From Thalassospira lucentensis (GTDB lineage Bacteria > Pseudomonadota > Alphaproteobacteria > Rhodospirillales > Thalassospiraceae), in the NCBI RefSeq assembly GCF_011806425.1, contig NZ_JAATOV010000004.1:124001-188000 (forward strand): a DNA stretch of 64,000 nt, in the 5' to 3' direction. The notes beneath the pieces are model-generated. The model was not told the origin of the DNA. It searched no databases and was given only the letters and a program-made list of their open reading frames with translations. Below are positions 53,815-62,071 of this stretch, in pieces; position 1 is the first letter of the stretch, and each line of letters begins with the position of its first letter. The position numbers and the translations under genes were made by a program.

Positions 53815-54645
53815 CTACCACACTGGCTGCATAATCTTTTTGGCTTGGGCGCCGGTCGCGGCGTGTCGCCCCATCAGACGACCACCTTCACGCGCCTGAG
53901 CGATAAGTTCAGCATTATGCGCAGCAGGCGATCCGTCAACCAAAAGATGATTATTTTCAAATCCGATGCGCGCATGACCACCCAAACCAGCCCCAGTCAG
54001 GATGCAGGCATTTTCAAATCCGCCAAACGCACACAGCATCCATTCCGATATATACTGACTGGTTCCCATAAACCCCAATAGATCAGCGGGATCAGAAACT
54101 TGGCCGTCGGTATATCGGCCCAAGACGAACAAAACCGGGAATTTTTGCCCCGCAAGCACACCTGTTTCGACAAGCTGATTGAACCGGGCAACATCACTTG
54201 GCGCGTAGAAAATGAATTGCGGGCCAATGTCGGCTTCGCGCATGAAGGCAAAAAATGATTTCAACTGATCAAAGTTTGCATCATCCGGGGCGATTTCACG
54301 GATGGCAATCGAAACGGCCTCAGGCTGAAGTTCCCGGATCATGTTCATTTGATCATCGGCCGAATACATTCCGACAGCCTCGGTCGTGACCTGCAGCAGC
54401 ATATCATCGCCAACAGATGCGCGGACTTCGGTCAGCATTTCACGATAGCGCCCAACATCCAGACTGTGTTTTTGCAGATCATCACGAACATGTAGATGCA
54501 TCATTGCCGCACCGGCCTGTTGGCATTTACGCGCAGTTTCGGCAACTTCGGCCGGTGTGATCGGGATATTGGGCAAATCGGCCTTGGTCTTGCGCGCGCC
54601 ATTGGGGGCGGCGGCAATCAAAAACGGTGCTTGGCCGTATGTCAT
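53815..54645 (-). CDS. BKACE family (DUF849) beta-keto acid cleavage enzyme
   Basis: A 276-aa TIM-barrel protein. PFLIAAAPNGARKTKADLPNIPITPAEVA (cited in part), GAAMMHLHVRDD with the zinc-binding HxH, LLQVTTEAVGMY, GFENACILTGAGLGGHARIGFENN are BKACE features. These enzymes take a beta-keto acid and acetyl-CoA to give acetoacetate and a CoA ester, first described for 3-keto-5-aminohexanoate in lysine fermentation. The specificity here is unknown. Its ATG overlaps the stop of the aminotransferase gene by 4 bases, so the two form one pathway unit. Confidence 0.9.
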   Translation of the reverse strand: MTYGQAPFLIAAAPNGARKTKADLPNIPITPAEVAETARKCQQAGAAMMHLHVRDDLQKHSLDVGRYREMLTEVRASVGDDMLLQVTTEAVGMYSADDQMNMIRELQPEAVSIAIREIAPDDANFDQLKSFFAFMREADIGPQFIFYAPSDVARFNQLVETGVLAGQKFPVLFVLGRYTDGQVSDPADLLGFMGTSQYISEWMLCAFGGFENACILTGAGLGGHARIGFENNHLLVDGSPAAHNAELIAQAREGGRLMGRHAATGAQAKKIMQPVW

Positions 54646-56018
54646 GATGCCAATCCTTCGGCGGCAAATACGTCATCAAGGGCGATTGCGAACAGATCAA
54701 CGATCTGGGCGATGTCATCTTCGGTAACAATAAAAGCCGGTGCAAACAAGACGTGATCCCCGCGCACCCCATCAATCGTGCCGCCCATCGGATAAGCCAT
54801 AAGCCCGCGTTCAAAGGCCGTTTTTTTTATCTTGGCATGGATTTTTAGACTGGGGTCAAACGGCGCCTTGGTTTCGCGATCTGCCACCAATTCGACTGCA
54901 CGAAACAACCCACGCCCGCGAATATCCCCCACAAACGGATGGGAGCCAAGTTTCGCGCGCAAGCCATCGGCAAGGTTTTCGCCCTGCGTGACCACATTGG
55001 TCAAAAGGTCGCGGTCACGGATGGCACGCTGGGTTGCCAATGCCGCGGCACAGGCGGTTGCGTGGCCTTGATAGGTATGGCCATGCTGGAAAAATCCCGA
55101 TCCATTGGCAATCGCATCATTGATTTTCTGTGACACCAACACTGCGCCAATCGGCTGATACCCAGCCCCAAGCCCCTTGGCGATGGTTTGAAGATCGCCT
55201 GCGATGCCTTCTTGGTCAATCGCATGCAGCGTGCCGGTGCGGCCCATGCCACACATGACCTCATCCAAAATCAGCAGCACACCATATTGATCGCAAATCT
55301 CGCGCACGCGTTTGAAGTATCCCGGTACAGGTGCCAACGCCCCTGCCGTCGCCCCGACAACCGGTTCTGCGATAAACGCGGCAACGTTTTGCGGCCCCAA
55401 TTCAAGGATGGCGATTTCTAGCTCGTTGGCAACCCGCAAGCCATATTCAACATCACTTTCACCATCGCGTTGATCGCGATATGGATACACAGGCGAAATA
55501 TGGGTGGCTGCGATCAAAAGGGGCTCGAACTGTTTGCGCCGCCACATATTCCCCCCGACCGACAGTGCCCCCAACGTATTGCCGTGATAGGATTGCTTGC
55601 GGGCAATCACGTATTTCCGATCAGGTTGCCCGATTTCCAGAAAATACTGACGCGCCATTTTAAGGGCGGCTTCGGTCGCCTCAGACCCGCCCGACACGAA
55701 ATAGACTTTATCAATTCCAGCTGGGGCATGCGCGACCAAATCATCGGCAAGTTCTTCCATCGGATCCGATGAAAAGAACCCGGAATGGGCATAGGCAATC
55801 TGATCGATCTGGGCATGCATGGCCGCACGCACATCGGGATCGGAATGGCCAAGGCACGAAACCGCTGCCCCGCCGCAGGCATCAAGGTAGCTTTTGCCCG
55901 TTTCATCAAAGATATAAATCCCCTCCCCCCGGACCGCGCGCGGCGGCGTGGCGATACTGCTGCGATGAAGGACATGGGTTTTGGCTTTTGGTGCGGAAAC
56001 AGTTTGCGACGTTTTCAT
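54642..56018 (-). CDS. Class III PLP-dependent aminotransferase
   Basis: A 458-aa omega-type aminotransferase. SGGSEATEAALKMARQY, YHGNTLGALSVGG, ILDEVMCGMGRTGTLHA and TIAKGLGAGYQPIGAVLVS with the PLP lysine are all present, and HGHTYQGHATACAAALATQRA follows. Members act on beta-alanine, gamma-aminobutyrate, diamines or taurine-like amines. Adjacent BKACE and TAXI genes suggest a route in which an amino compound is taken up, deaminated to a keto acid or aldehyde and cleaved; this is inference. It begins 2 bases after a remnant of an RpiR regulator. Confidence 0.94.
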   Translation of the reverse strand: MKTSQTVSAPKAKTHVLHRSSIATPPRAVRGEGIYIFDETGKSYLDACGGAAVSCLGHSDPDVRAAMHAQIDQIAYAHSGFFSSDPMEELADDLVAHAPAGIDKVYFVSGGSEATEAALKMARQYFLEIGQPDRKYVIARKQSYHGNTLGALSVGGNMWRRKQFEPLLIAATHISPVYPYRDQRDGESDVEYGLRVANELEIAILELGPQNVAAFIAEPVVGATAGALAPVPGYFKRVREICDQYGVLLILDEVMCGMGRTGTLHAIDQEGIAGDLQTIAKGLGAGYQPIGAVLVSQKINDAIANGSGFFQHGHTYQGHATACAAALATQRAIRDRDLLTNVVTQGENLADGLRAKLGSHPFVGDIRGRGLFRAVELVADRETKAPFDPSLKIHAKIKKTAFERGLMAYPMGGTIDGVRGDHVLFAPAFIVTEDDIAQIVDLFAIALDDVFAAEGLAS

Positions 56019-56020
56019 GA

Positions 56021-56315
56021 TCAGGGGTTCCGTGTGGAGGTGGTCTCTTCGACATATGTGTCAAAGGCCGCAAGTTGTTTTTCTGCTGTGACTATCCGCT
56101 GCAGGGCCTTTTGCCCACCGCGCGCGACCAGCACAGCAACAAGCGCGTGAGATGGTACTTGGTGGCACATCGGCCTCACGGGCAAGGGCGCGCATGGACC
56201 GCAGGGCAACATCTTTGGGATGATCAAGAATATAGCGCGCCGCTTTCTGCATCTAAGGGCTTAAGGTCGCATAATCAGACATCAGTTTTTCGCGCAAATC
56301 CGCATGAAGTCCCAT
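56021..56315 (-). pseudogene. Decayed RpiR/MurR-type transcriptional regulator
   Basis: The frame from the ATG at 56315 reads an RpiR N-terminus (LREKL...YATLSP) then meets an in-frame TAG at the place where relatives have a codon like CAG (LSP-stop-MQKAARYILDHP), continues with DVALRSMRALAREADVPPSTISRA, the RpiR helix-turn-helix, and then shifts frame. The other frame gives ALVAVLVARGG...ALQRI...EKQLAAFDTY, which looks like the far C-terminus of such a regulator. So there is a nonsense codon, plus an internal deletion that removed the SIS domain. It lies directly upstream of the aminotransferase gene, so it was probably the local regulator. A start at 56252 could still make a 63-aa HTH fragment. 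Confidence 0.75.
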
Positions 56316-56589
56316 CGGTCAAGCACCTTTGTTCAAACGATCAGACAATTACGCCACAAGCCAAAACCTTCCCCAACAGTTGTTTCATTTAATACAAATT
56401 TTGAAACAATTGTTTTGAAGTTCTATTCCGTCGTGACAGGAAGCTTCGCCGCTGCATCCGTTAAAAAATATGGACTTATTAGAAAAATCTGTAACAATGA
56501 AATGAATGAAAATGAAACCTATGTGTTTCATAAAATAAGACGACTAAGCTCTTGGTATGGGGATGGGCACCGACTCGATAAGGTGACCT

Positions 56590-57726
56590 ATGACGGATCA
56601 AATCATCGAAGCCCTTGCGAAAACGCAAGCCGGCATCGCATTGTTCGATGCCGAAGAACGCATTGTATATGCCAATCCCGCGTGGGAGCAGCTGATTACT
56701 GGTGTGGCTGAAGAAGACCTTTTGTTTAACGAGACAGAATTGCCCGATGGGGCGATGATTTCTGTTTGTATTGTCAAACCCCAGTCGTCAGCCCCGCAAT
56801 CCATCCCCCTGAATACTTCCGCCAATGACAGCAAGATCGGCACCGTCATTATTGCCGATGACAGCGAAAGCAACCGTCTGGTTGCGCGCCGGATTTTGCA
56901 GGCAGAAGGATACAACATCGTCGAAGCCAGCAACGGGCAAACCGTTTTGAACATTCTGCGTCGGGGTGTCACCGCCGACTTGATCTTGATGGATGTGGAA
57001 ATGCCCGACATGGATGGGCTTCATACCACCCGGCGCATTCGCCATATGCCGGGGCCGGTTGCCCATACCCCAATCATTGCCTTATCGGCCCATCAATCAC
57101 GCGACTGGAATGTGATTGCGCGGCAATCTGGCGTGGACGGTTTCATCAACAAACCCATTCAGCGCGTTCCGTTGCTCGACACCATTCAAAACCTGATCGC
57201 GCGTGCCCCAAAGAGTGAGAAAAAGGACGCTGTCAATTTCGAACAAAGCCCCCCGACACCGTCCATTACTTCATCCCAGCCGCCTTCATCAAAATCCGAA
57301 CGCAGCAAAAGTGCGCGCCTTGGCAAGCGACTGCAGGCCGAAACGCCAAACAGCCCGGTCCTTGATATTCGGGTACTTGAACAGCTTTATCAGGATGCCG
57401 GGGATGACGGGGCGCGGTGTGGAATTGACCTTTTCATCACCGAAACGCAATCACGGCTGGTTAAAATCGACACCGCACTTTCAGAAGAAGACTTATCAAG
57501 TGTTCGCAAAGAAGTGCATGTCCTTAAAAGCACCTCTGCGACCTTTGGCCTGCGGCAGTTGTCGGAGCTATGTGGGACCACCCAGTCTATTTTCGACGAA
57601 GATGACATGGACGAAGGACACCTTATTGCGCTGTCGCGTCAGGTCGTTCAACTGGCCCCAACAGCACTCACTGCGTTGAACCTGTATCGGCGATCGCGTA
57701 GCTTTGCAGGCGATGCTCATGCGTAA
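56590..57726 (+). CDS. PAS-REC-Hpt phosphorelay protein
   Basis: A 378-aa protein without membrane segments. Short PAS domain (residues 1-60; ALFDAEERIVYANPAWEQLITG), receiver domain (about 84-204; VIIADDSESNRLVARRIL, phosphoacceptor Asp in LILMDVEMPDMDG, Ser in IIALSAH, Lys in GFINKPI), a polar Ser/Pro/Lys linker, then an Hpt domain (about 265-370) with the phospho-His in KEVHVLKSTSATFGL. There is no HisKA or HATPase, so it takes phosphate from a separate kinase and can pass it on. AAGGTG stands before the ATG. It diverges from the decayed RpiR gene and faces asnB. Confidence 0.9.
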   Translation: MTDQIIEALAKTQAGIALFDAEERIVYANPAWEQLITGVAEEDLLFNETELPDGAMISVCIVKPQSSAPQSIPLNTSANDSKIGTVIIADDSESNRLVARRILQAEGYNIVEASNGQTVLNILRRGVTADLILMDVEMPDMDGLHTTRRIRHMPGPVAHTPIIALSAHQSRDWNVIARQSGVDGFINKPIQRVPLLDTIQNLIARAPKSEKKDAVNFEQSPPTPSITSSQPPSSKSERSKSARLGKRLQAETPNSPVLDIRVLEQLYQDAGDDGARCGIDLFITETQSRLVKIDTALSEEDLSSVRKEVHVLKSTSATFGLRQLSELCGTTQSIFDEDDMDEGHLIALSRQVVQLAPTALTALNLYRRSRSFAGDAHA

Positions 57727-57747
57727 TGGATGCGTTATTTCTTTGCC

Positions 57748-59622
57748 TTAAACACGCGGCGGCTTGCCCAATCCATCGTCTTGCCAAATCTGCCACACCA
57801 TCAACGCCCAAAGCGTAAGTGCCATATCCGGTGCGCGCCCTGAAATCGCTTGCTGCCAATACGCACCTTGTTTGTCTTCTGGCACGTCAAAGCCTTCAAA
57901 AAGGGCGTGCGTAATCGCCGGCGCATCGCCCCAAACATAGGTACAAACCTTTGCCAGCCAATCATGTGTGGGCGGGTTAAAACCAATTTTTGGTCGACCG
58001 ATATGATCCTTGGGCAAGTAAGGACTGATCGCCTTGCGCCAAATGTCTTTCCCACCATTGCCCACATGTTGGACGGCACTCATCCCCGCTGCCACCCGTA
58101 CCACTTCATGGCCAAGCAACGGCAATCGATATTCCAGCCCAAACGCCATACCCATGCGATCTGACATCATCAACTGATTGCCCGGTAGGGTAACATCACG
58201 GTCAAATGCCATCATTGCGTCGGCTATCGGGGTATCACGTTCAATATCCCAATCGATCAAACCAGAATTTAACTCGGCAATTGCGCATCTATTATTCCAT
58301 GCTTCAAAGGCTTGTCTGGCGCTCCCCTGCCCCCCAGCAACAAAACGCGCCGTGTTGCGGGCACTATTTTCACCAAATATTTGCGCAGCACACCGACGGA
58401 TCGGCACTGGTAGATGGCGCCAATATTGTTCAAACAGACGTGCCGCCCGATAGCGCGGATAGCCACCAAAAAGCTCATCCCCCCCATCGCCCGACAAACA
58501 CACTTTTACGTGGTTCCCAACCGTGCGCGACAGACTACTCATCAGCACTACAGATGGATTGGCGAAAGGCGCACCGATGCTTTGCAGTGCGGCTTGCAAT
58601 CCGTCAAAAATCTCGTGCGGTTTTTCGGGCGCAGGGATGACGTGAAGCTCCTGCCCCAAATGTCGGGTAAGGTGTCGGGCGGCGTCGGTTTCATCAAGCG
58701 AAGGGTTTGAAAACCCCATCACAAAACCAACGGGCGGCGGTTGGCCACGTTCACGGGCAATGGCACTTGCCATAGCCGCAACACCGGCACTATCCAATCC
58801 ACCCGACACCAAGGTACCAACCGAACAATCCGCATGCATTGCATCGGCGACCGATTGCCAAACAGCAGCGCGCAAAGTTTCGATTTGATGCGTTTCATCG
58901 GTTTGATTTTGGAGGCGACCTGTTGGCCTGACGGTACCTTTTGCAGGATGGGGGATTTGGCTATTCGTCACCTGCCCACCCTGCCAACACAGGACACGCC
59001 CGGGTGCCAACAAAGTCACATCGACAGATCCGCTTGCTGGCGAGGGAACAAACAAGTGCGCGAAATATTCGGATCGCACATTTTCATCAGGTCGTAACGG
59101 CCCGAATGCCGAAAGTGCGGGTATTTCCGACGCAAATGCCAGATGACCATCTGGGCGGTCCATCACATAAAGCGGTTTAATGCCAAGCGGATCACGGGCC
59201 AGATACAAACTGGCCTGATCACAATCCCATAACGCCAAGGCATATTGCCCCGACAAAGATGACAACGCGTTAGTAATGCTTGCACTGCGTGTGATCGCCT
59301 GTGTCAGGACATGCAGAACCAGTTCCGCATCGCTTTGACCGCGTGTTGAAATGCCTTGTTGCTTAAGCTCCGCAAGCATCCGGCGATGACCGGCGATATA
59401 GCCGTTAAAGGCCAAAACAAACCGCCCATCGCCTGAAACCATCGGCTGCGCGCCATCAAATGACAGGTCAGTAGTGGCAAGGCGCGCACAAGCTAGTGCG
59501 CAGGCTTTTTGGGGATCGCGCCATAGGCGTTGATCATCAGGGCCGCGATGCGAAAGACGTTTTACGGCATCGGCAAGGGATGCTTGATCGCTGTTTGATG
59601 TTGCACCTGCAATACCGCACAT
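57748..59622 (-). CDS. Asparagine synthetase-like protein with an altered glutamine-binding motif, second copy
   Basis: A 624-aa AsnB paralogue. Cys2 is present (MCGIAGA) and Arg47 and Asp98 of the glutamine pocket are kept, but the usual N-G-E-I-Y-N reads NGYIAGH, so the Glu that binds the glutamine amino group is Tyr75. The synthetase half is intact: LVSGGLDSAGV (PP-loop), SGDGGDELFGGYPRY and LEYRLPLLGHE. It may use ammonia or a different amide donor, or act on a natural product. It starts 29 bases after an RHH protein gene, which may be in the same operon. Ordinary asparagine synthesis is an alternative. Confidence 0.88.
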   Translation of the reverse strand: MCGIAGATSNSDQASLADAVKRLSHRGPDDQRLWRDPQKACALACARLATTDLSFDGAQPMVSGDGRFVLAFNGYIAGHRRMLAELKQQGISTRGQSDAELVLHVLTQAITRSASITNALSSLSGQYALALWDCDQASLYLARDPLGIKPLYVMDRPDGHLAFASEIPALSAFGPLRPDENVRSEYFAHLFVPSPASGSVDVTLLAPGRVLCWQGGQVTNSQIPHPAKGTVRPTGRLQNQTDETHQIETLRAAVWQSVADAMHADCSVGTLVSGGLDSAGVAAMASAIARERGQPPPVGFVMGFSNPSLDETDAARHLTRHLGQELHVIPAPEKPHEIFDGLQAALQSIGAPFANPSVVLMSSLSRTVGNHVKVCLSGDGGDELFGGYPRYRAARLFEQYWRHLPVPIRRCAAQIFGENSARNTARFVAGGQGSARQAFEAWNNRCAIAELNSGLIDWDIERDTPIADAMMAFDRDVTLPGNQLMMSDRMGMAFGLEYRLPLLGHEVVRVAAGMSAVQHVGNGGKDIWRKAISPYLPKDHIGRPKIGFNPPTHDWLAKVCTYVWGDAPAITHALFEGFDVPEDKQGAYWQQAISGRAPDMALTLWALMVWQIWQDDGLGKPPRV

Positions 59623-59650
59623 CGCCCTGTTCCTGCTTTATGGCGCTTGC

Positions 59651-59938
59651 TTACTCAATGCCGGAAAAGTCTTCGGTTTCGCTGGTATCGAATGCATCGT
59701 TTGTGTGCGTTGCCGCCGCCAAACGTGCTTGAAGATCGCGCAGGACATAAAGGCGCAATGCACTTGAAAGATTGCCATCGCGTGCACTGTCGATTTCGAC
59801 CACCAGTTCCGCCAGGGTCTTATTACGGCGTTCAGCAAGTCCCAAAAGTTCCTGCCAAAACGCATCTTCAAGTGAAAAGCTGGTGCGGTGCCCGGCGATT
59901 GTCACTGATCTTTTACGAACCGTATCATCCATTGGCAT
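59651..59938 (-). CDS. Ribbon-helix-helix domain protein (RHH_4 type)
   Basis: A 95-aa protein. KRSVTIAGHRTSFSLEDAFW starts the ribbon-helix-helix; helix 2 is NKTLAELVVEIDSARDG and NLSSALRLYVLRDLQA follows. The family is common in alphaproteobacteria and is thought to bind DNA as a dimer, with an acidic tail here (THTNDAFDTSETEDFSGIE, cited in full as the end). Two ATGs (59938 and 59932) are equally possible. It precedes the second asnB by 28 bases and may regulate it. Confidence 0.88.
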   Translation of the reverse strand: MPMDDTVRKRSVTIAGHRTSFSLEDAFWQELLGLAERRNKTLAELVVEIDSARDGNLSSALRLYVLRDLQARLAAATHTNDAFDTSETEDFSGIE

Positions 59939-60009
59939 TTATAACTTTGCACGCAGTTCAAAAACGGACATGATTTCAATCATCTTTGCGATCATGATAG
60001 GGCATCGCC

Positions 60010-60789
60010 ATGAAATTCATACATCTTTCCGACACGCATATTCTGGCGCGCGGCGATTATTCACGGAAGCCCGATGGGGCCGCAACCCTGCGCAAGGTGA
60101 TCGGTGAAATCAACAAATACCACCGCGATGCGGAAATTTGCGTCATCACGGGCGACATCACCCATCATGGTCGTCCTGACCAATATGAACAAGCCGCTGA
60201 AATTCTCGGTACCCTTGAAATTCCGTATATCTTGATCCCCGGAAATCATGACGAACGGTTGGCATTGTGCGAAGCATTCCCCGATACACCAGTCGATCCA
60301 AACGGGTTCATTAGCCACGCCTCACTGTTTGGCGGGATACGGTTTATCATGATGGACAGCATCGTTCCCGGTGCGCATCACGGCACATTATGTGACAAAC
60401 GGCTTGGCTGGCTGCGCGAAGAACTGAGCGCCCATCAGGACACACCGACATTCCTGTTCATGCATCACCCGCCGTTCGAAATGGGCATGCCATTTATGGA
60501 TACCATTCGACTTGATGCCGATCAGGAATTGGCCGAAATCGTAAAGGCCAACCCACAGATCAAGCACATGTTCTTTGGCCATTTGCACCGTCCCGCCACC
60601 GGAACGTGGCAAGGCGTGCCGTTTCTTTTGGCGGCCAGCACCCAGCGCGGTGAGCCGCTTGATTTCCGTCACGACAAAGAAGAAGAACTGGAAGACCGTA
60701 ATCCGCTGGTGCCGGGATATGGCATTGCCTTTGCCGACCCGGACGGCGGGCTTCGCTATCATTTTGATTTTATTGATTTTGATATCTAA
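60010..60789 (+). CDS. Metallophosphoesterase, CpdA/GpdQ-like phosphodiesterase
   Basis: A 259-aa binuclear metal phosphodiesterase. All ligand motifs are present: MKFIHLSDTHI (D-x-H), VITGDITHHGR (GD), PGNHDERL, FMHHPPFE and FFGHLHRP. The short CpdA-like length and the FGGIRFIMMDS segment suggest activity on cyclic nucleotides or glycerophosphodiesters; which of these cannot be told. Translation start is the ATG at 60010. It is divergent from the RHH gene and ends 6 bases before the converging queG stop. Confidence 0.9.
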   Translation: MKFIHLSDTHILARGDYSRKPDGAATLRKVIGEINKYHRDAEICVITGDITHHGRPDQYEQAAEILGTLEIPYILIPGNHDERLALCEAFPDTPVDPNGFISHASLFGGIRFIMMDSIVPGAHHGTLCDKRLGWLREELSAHQDTPTFLFMHHPPFEMGMPFMDTIRLDADQELAEIVKANPQIKHMFFGHLHRPATGTWQGVPFLLAASTQRGEPLDFRHDKEEELEDRNPLVPGYGIAFADPDGGLRYHFDFIDFDI

Positions 60790-60795
60790 GGAAGG

Positions 60796-61956
60796 TCAGG
60801 CGGTGTTGGTTGCCTGATCCCATTCTTCGCGCACGGTTGGATTTTGTTCATCTGCAAAATGAACGGCCTTAAGGGCGGCAAAGGCATCGGGTGCCATAAG
60901 TTGGCTCAATGCCCAAACCGCACTTGCCCGGATCAGGGGACTTTCATCAGACAGAAGCTTTTCAACGCGCGGAATAAGATTGGCTGTCCCGCTATTGCCC
61001 GTGGCAATCAAAACGTTGCGCAGGAACTTGGCCCGGCCAATACGTTTGATCGGTGATCCGGTAAAGAAGGCGCGAAATTCCCCATCATCAAGTTCGAGAA
61101 AATCTGCCAATCGTGGGGCTGTCAGTTCCGCGCGCGGGATAAACGCCAATTCTTCGGTCCGTGAGGCAAACTTGTTCCACGGACAAGCTGCCAAACAATC
61201 ATCACAGCCATAAATACGATTGCCCATCGCACGGCGAAATTGCATGGGGATCACGTCATCATGCTCGATAGTCAGATATGAAATGCATTTGCGTGCATCA
61301 AGCTTATAGGGGGCGGGAAACGCATCGGTCGGACAGGCCGACAGGCATTTTGAACAAGACCCGCAGTGATCAATTTCCGGCGTGGCATCGGCAAATTCAA
61401 GCGTCGTAAACACCTCCCCCAAGAACAGCCAACTACCAAATTCGCGCGAGACAAGATTGGTGTGCTTGCCCTGCCAACCAATCCCGGCTGATTGACCCAA
61501 CGGTTTTTCAAGCACCGGGGCCGTATCAACAAATACCTTAACCTGTTCGCCGTCTGCGCCAGATTTTTGCGCCTTTTCCATCAACCAGCGGGCCAGTTGC
61601 TTCAGACGCTTTTTGATCAGGTCGTGATAATCTTTGTTCTTGGCATATACCGAAATCATTGCCCGGTCGGGATGATCAAGCAGCGCCATCGGATTTTCCG
61701 CCGGACCATAATTGCTGCCCAGAACAATTACGGATTTCACATCAGGCCACAGCATCATCGGATCGCGCCGACGCGGCAACCGTTCCGGATCATTCATCCA
61801 GTCCATCGATCCGTATTCACCACCCGCCACAAACTCATCTAGCCGTTTTTGATTGCGCGCATCAATGTTCGGACGCGCAACGCCACAGACGTCAAAGCCG
61901 ATTTCACGGGCTTTGGCCTGAAGGTCTTCAAAGGTGATGGCAGCTGCAACTGTCAT
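60796..61956 (-). CDS. queG: Epoxyqueuosine reductase
   Basis: A 386-aa protein. Two 4Fe-4S clusters: CGSCSKCLSACPTDAF and CDDCLAACPWNKFA; N-terminal cobalamin-binding domain with GFDVCGVARP and KSVIVLGSNYGP; C-terminal HEAT-like helices (ALSQLMAPDAFAALKAV). It reduces epoxyqueuosine to queuosine in tRNAs with GUN anticodons, using cob(II)alamin. Normal length for QueG. Confidence 0.96.
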   Translation of the reverse strand: MTVAAAITFEDLQAKAREIGFDVCGVARPNIDARNQKRLDEFVAGGEYGSMDWMNDPERLPRRRDPMMLWPDVKSVIVLGSNYGPAENPMALLDHPDRAMISVYAKNKDYHDLIKKRLKQLARWLMEKAQKSGADGEQVKVFVDTAPVLEKPLGQSAGIGWQGKHTNLVSREFGSWLFLGEVFTTLEFADATPEIDHCGSCSKCLSACPTDAFPAPYKLDARKCISYLTIEHDDVIPMQFRRAMGNRIYGCDDCLAACPWNKFASRTEELAFIPRAELTAPRLADFLELDDGEFRAFFTGSPIKRIGRAKFLRNVLIATGNSGTANLIPRVEKLLSDESPLIRASAVWALSQLMAPDAFAALKAVHFADEQNPTVREEWDQATNTA

Positions 61957-62019
61957 GGCAGAATTTCGGGTTCACTTTAGTTCTCTCTGTTCTCTGCCTT
62001 ATATCGTCATCTAACAAAA

Positions 62020-62053
62020 ACGCAAAAGGCCGCAGCAAAAAGCTACGGCCTTT
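62020..62053 (-). terminator. Terminator of the TonB-dependent receptor gene
   Basis: AAAGGCCG-AGC pairs with GCT-CGGCCTTT (one mismatch) with an A5/T5 loop, followed on the minus strand by TGCGTTTTTG. It lies 19 bases after the receptor stop. Confidence 0.85.
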
Positions 62054-62071
62054 GAAAACAGTCCGGACTGC

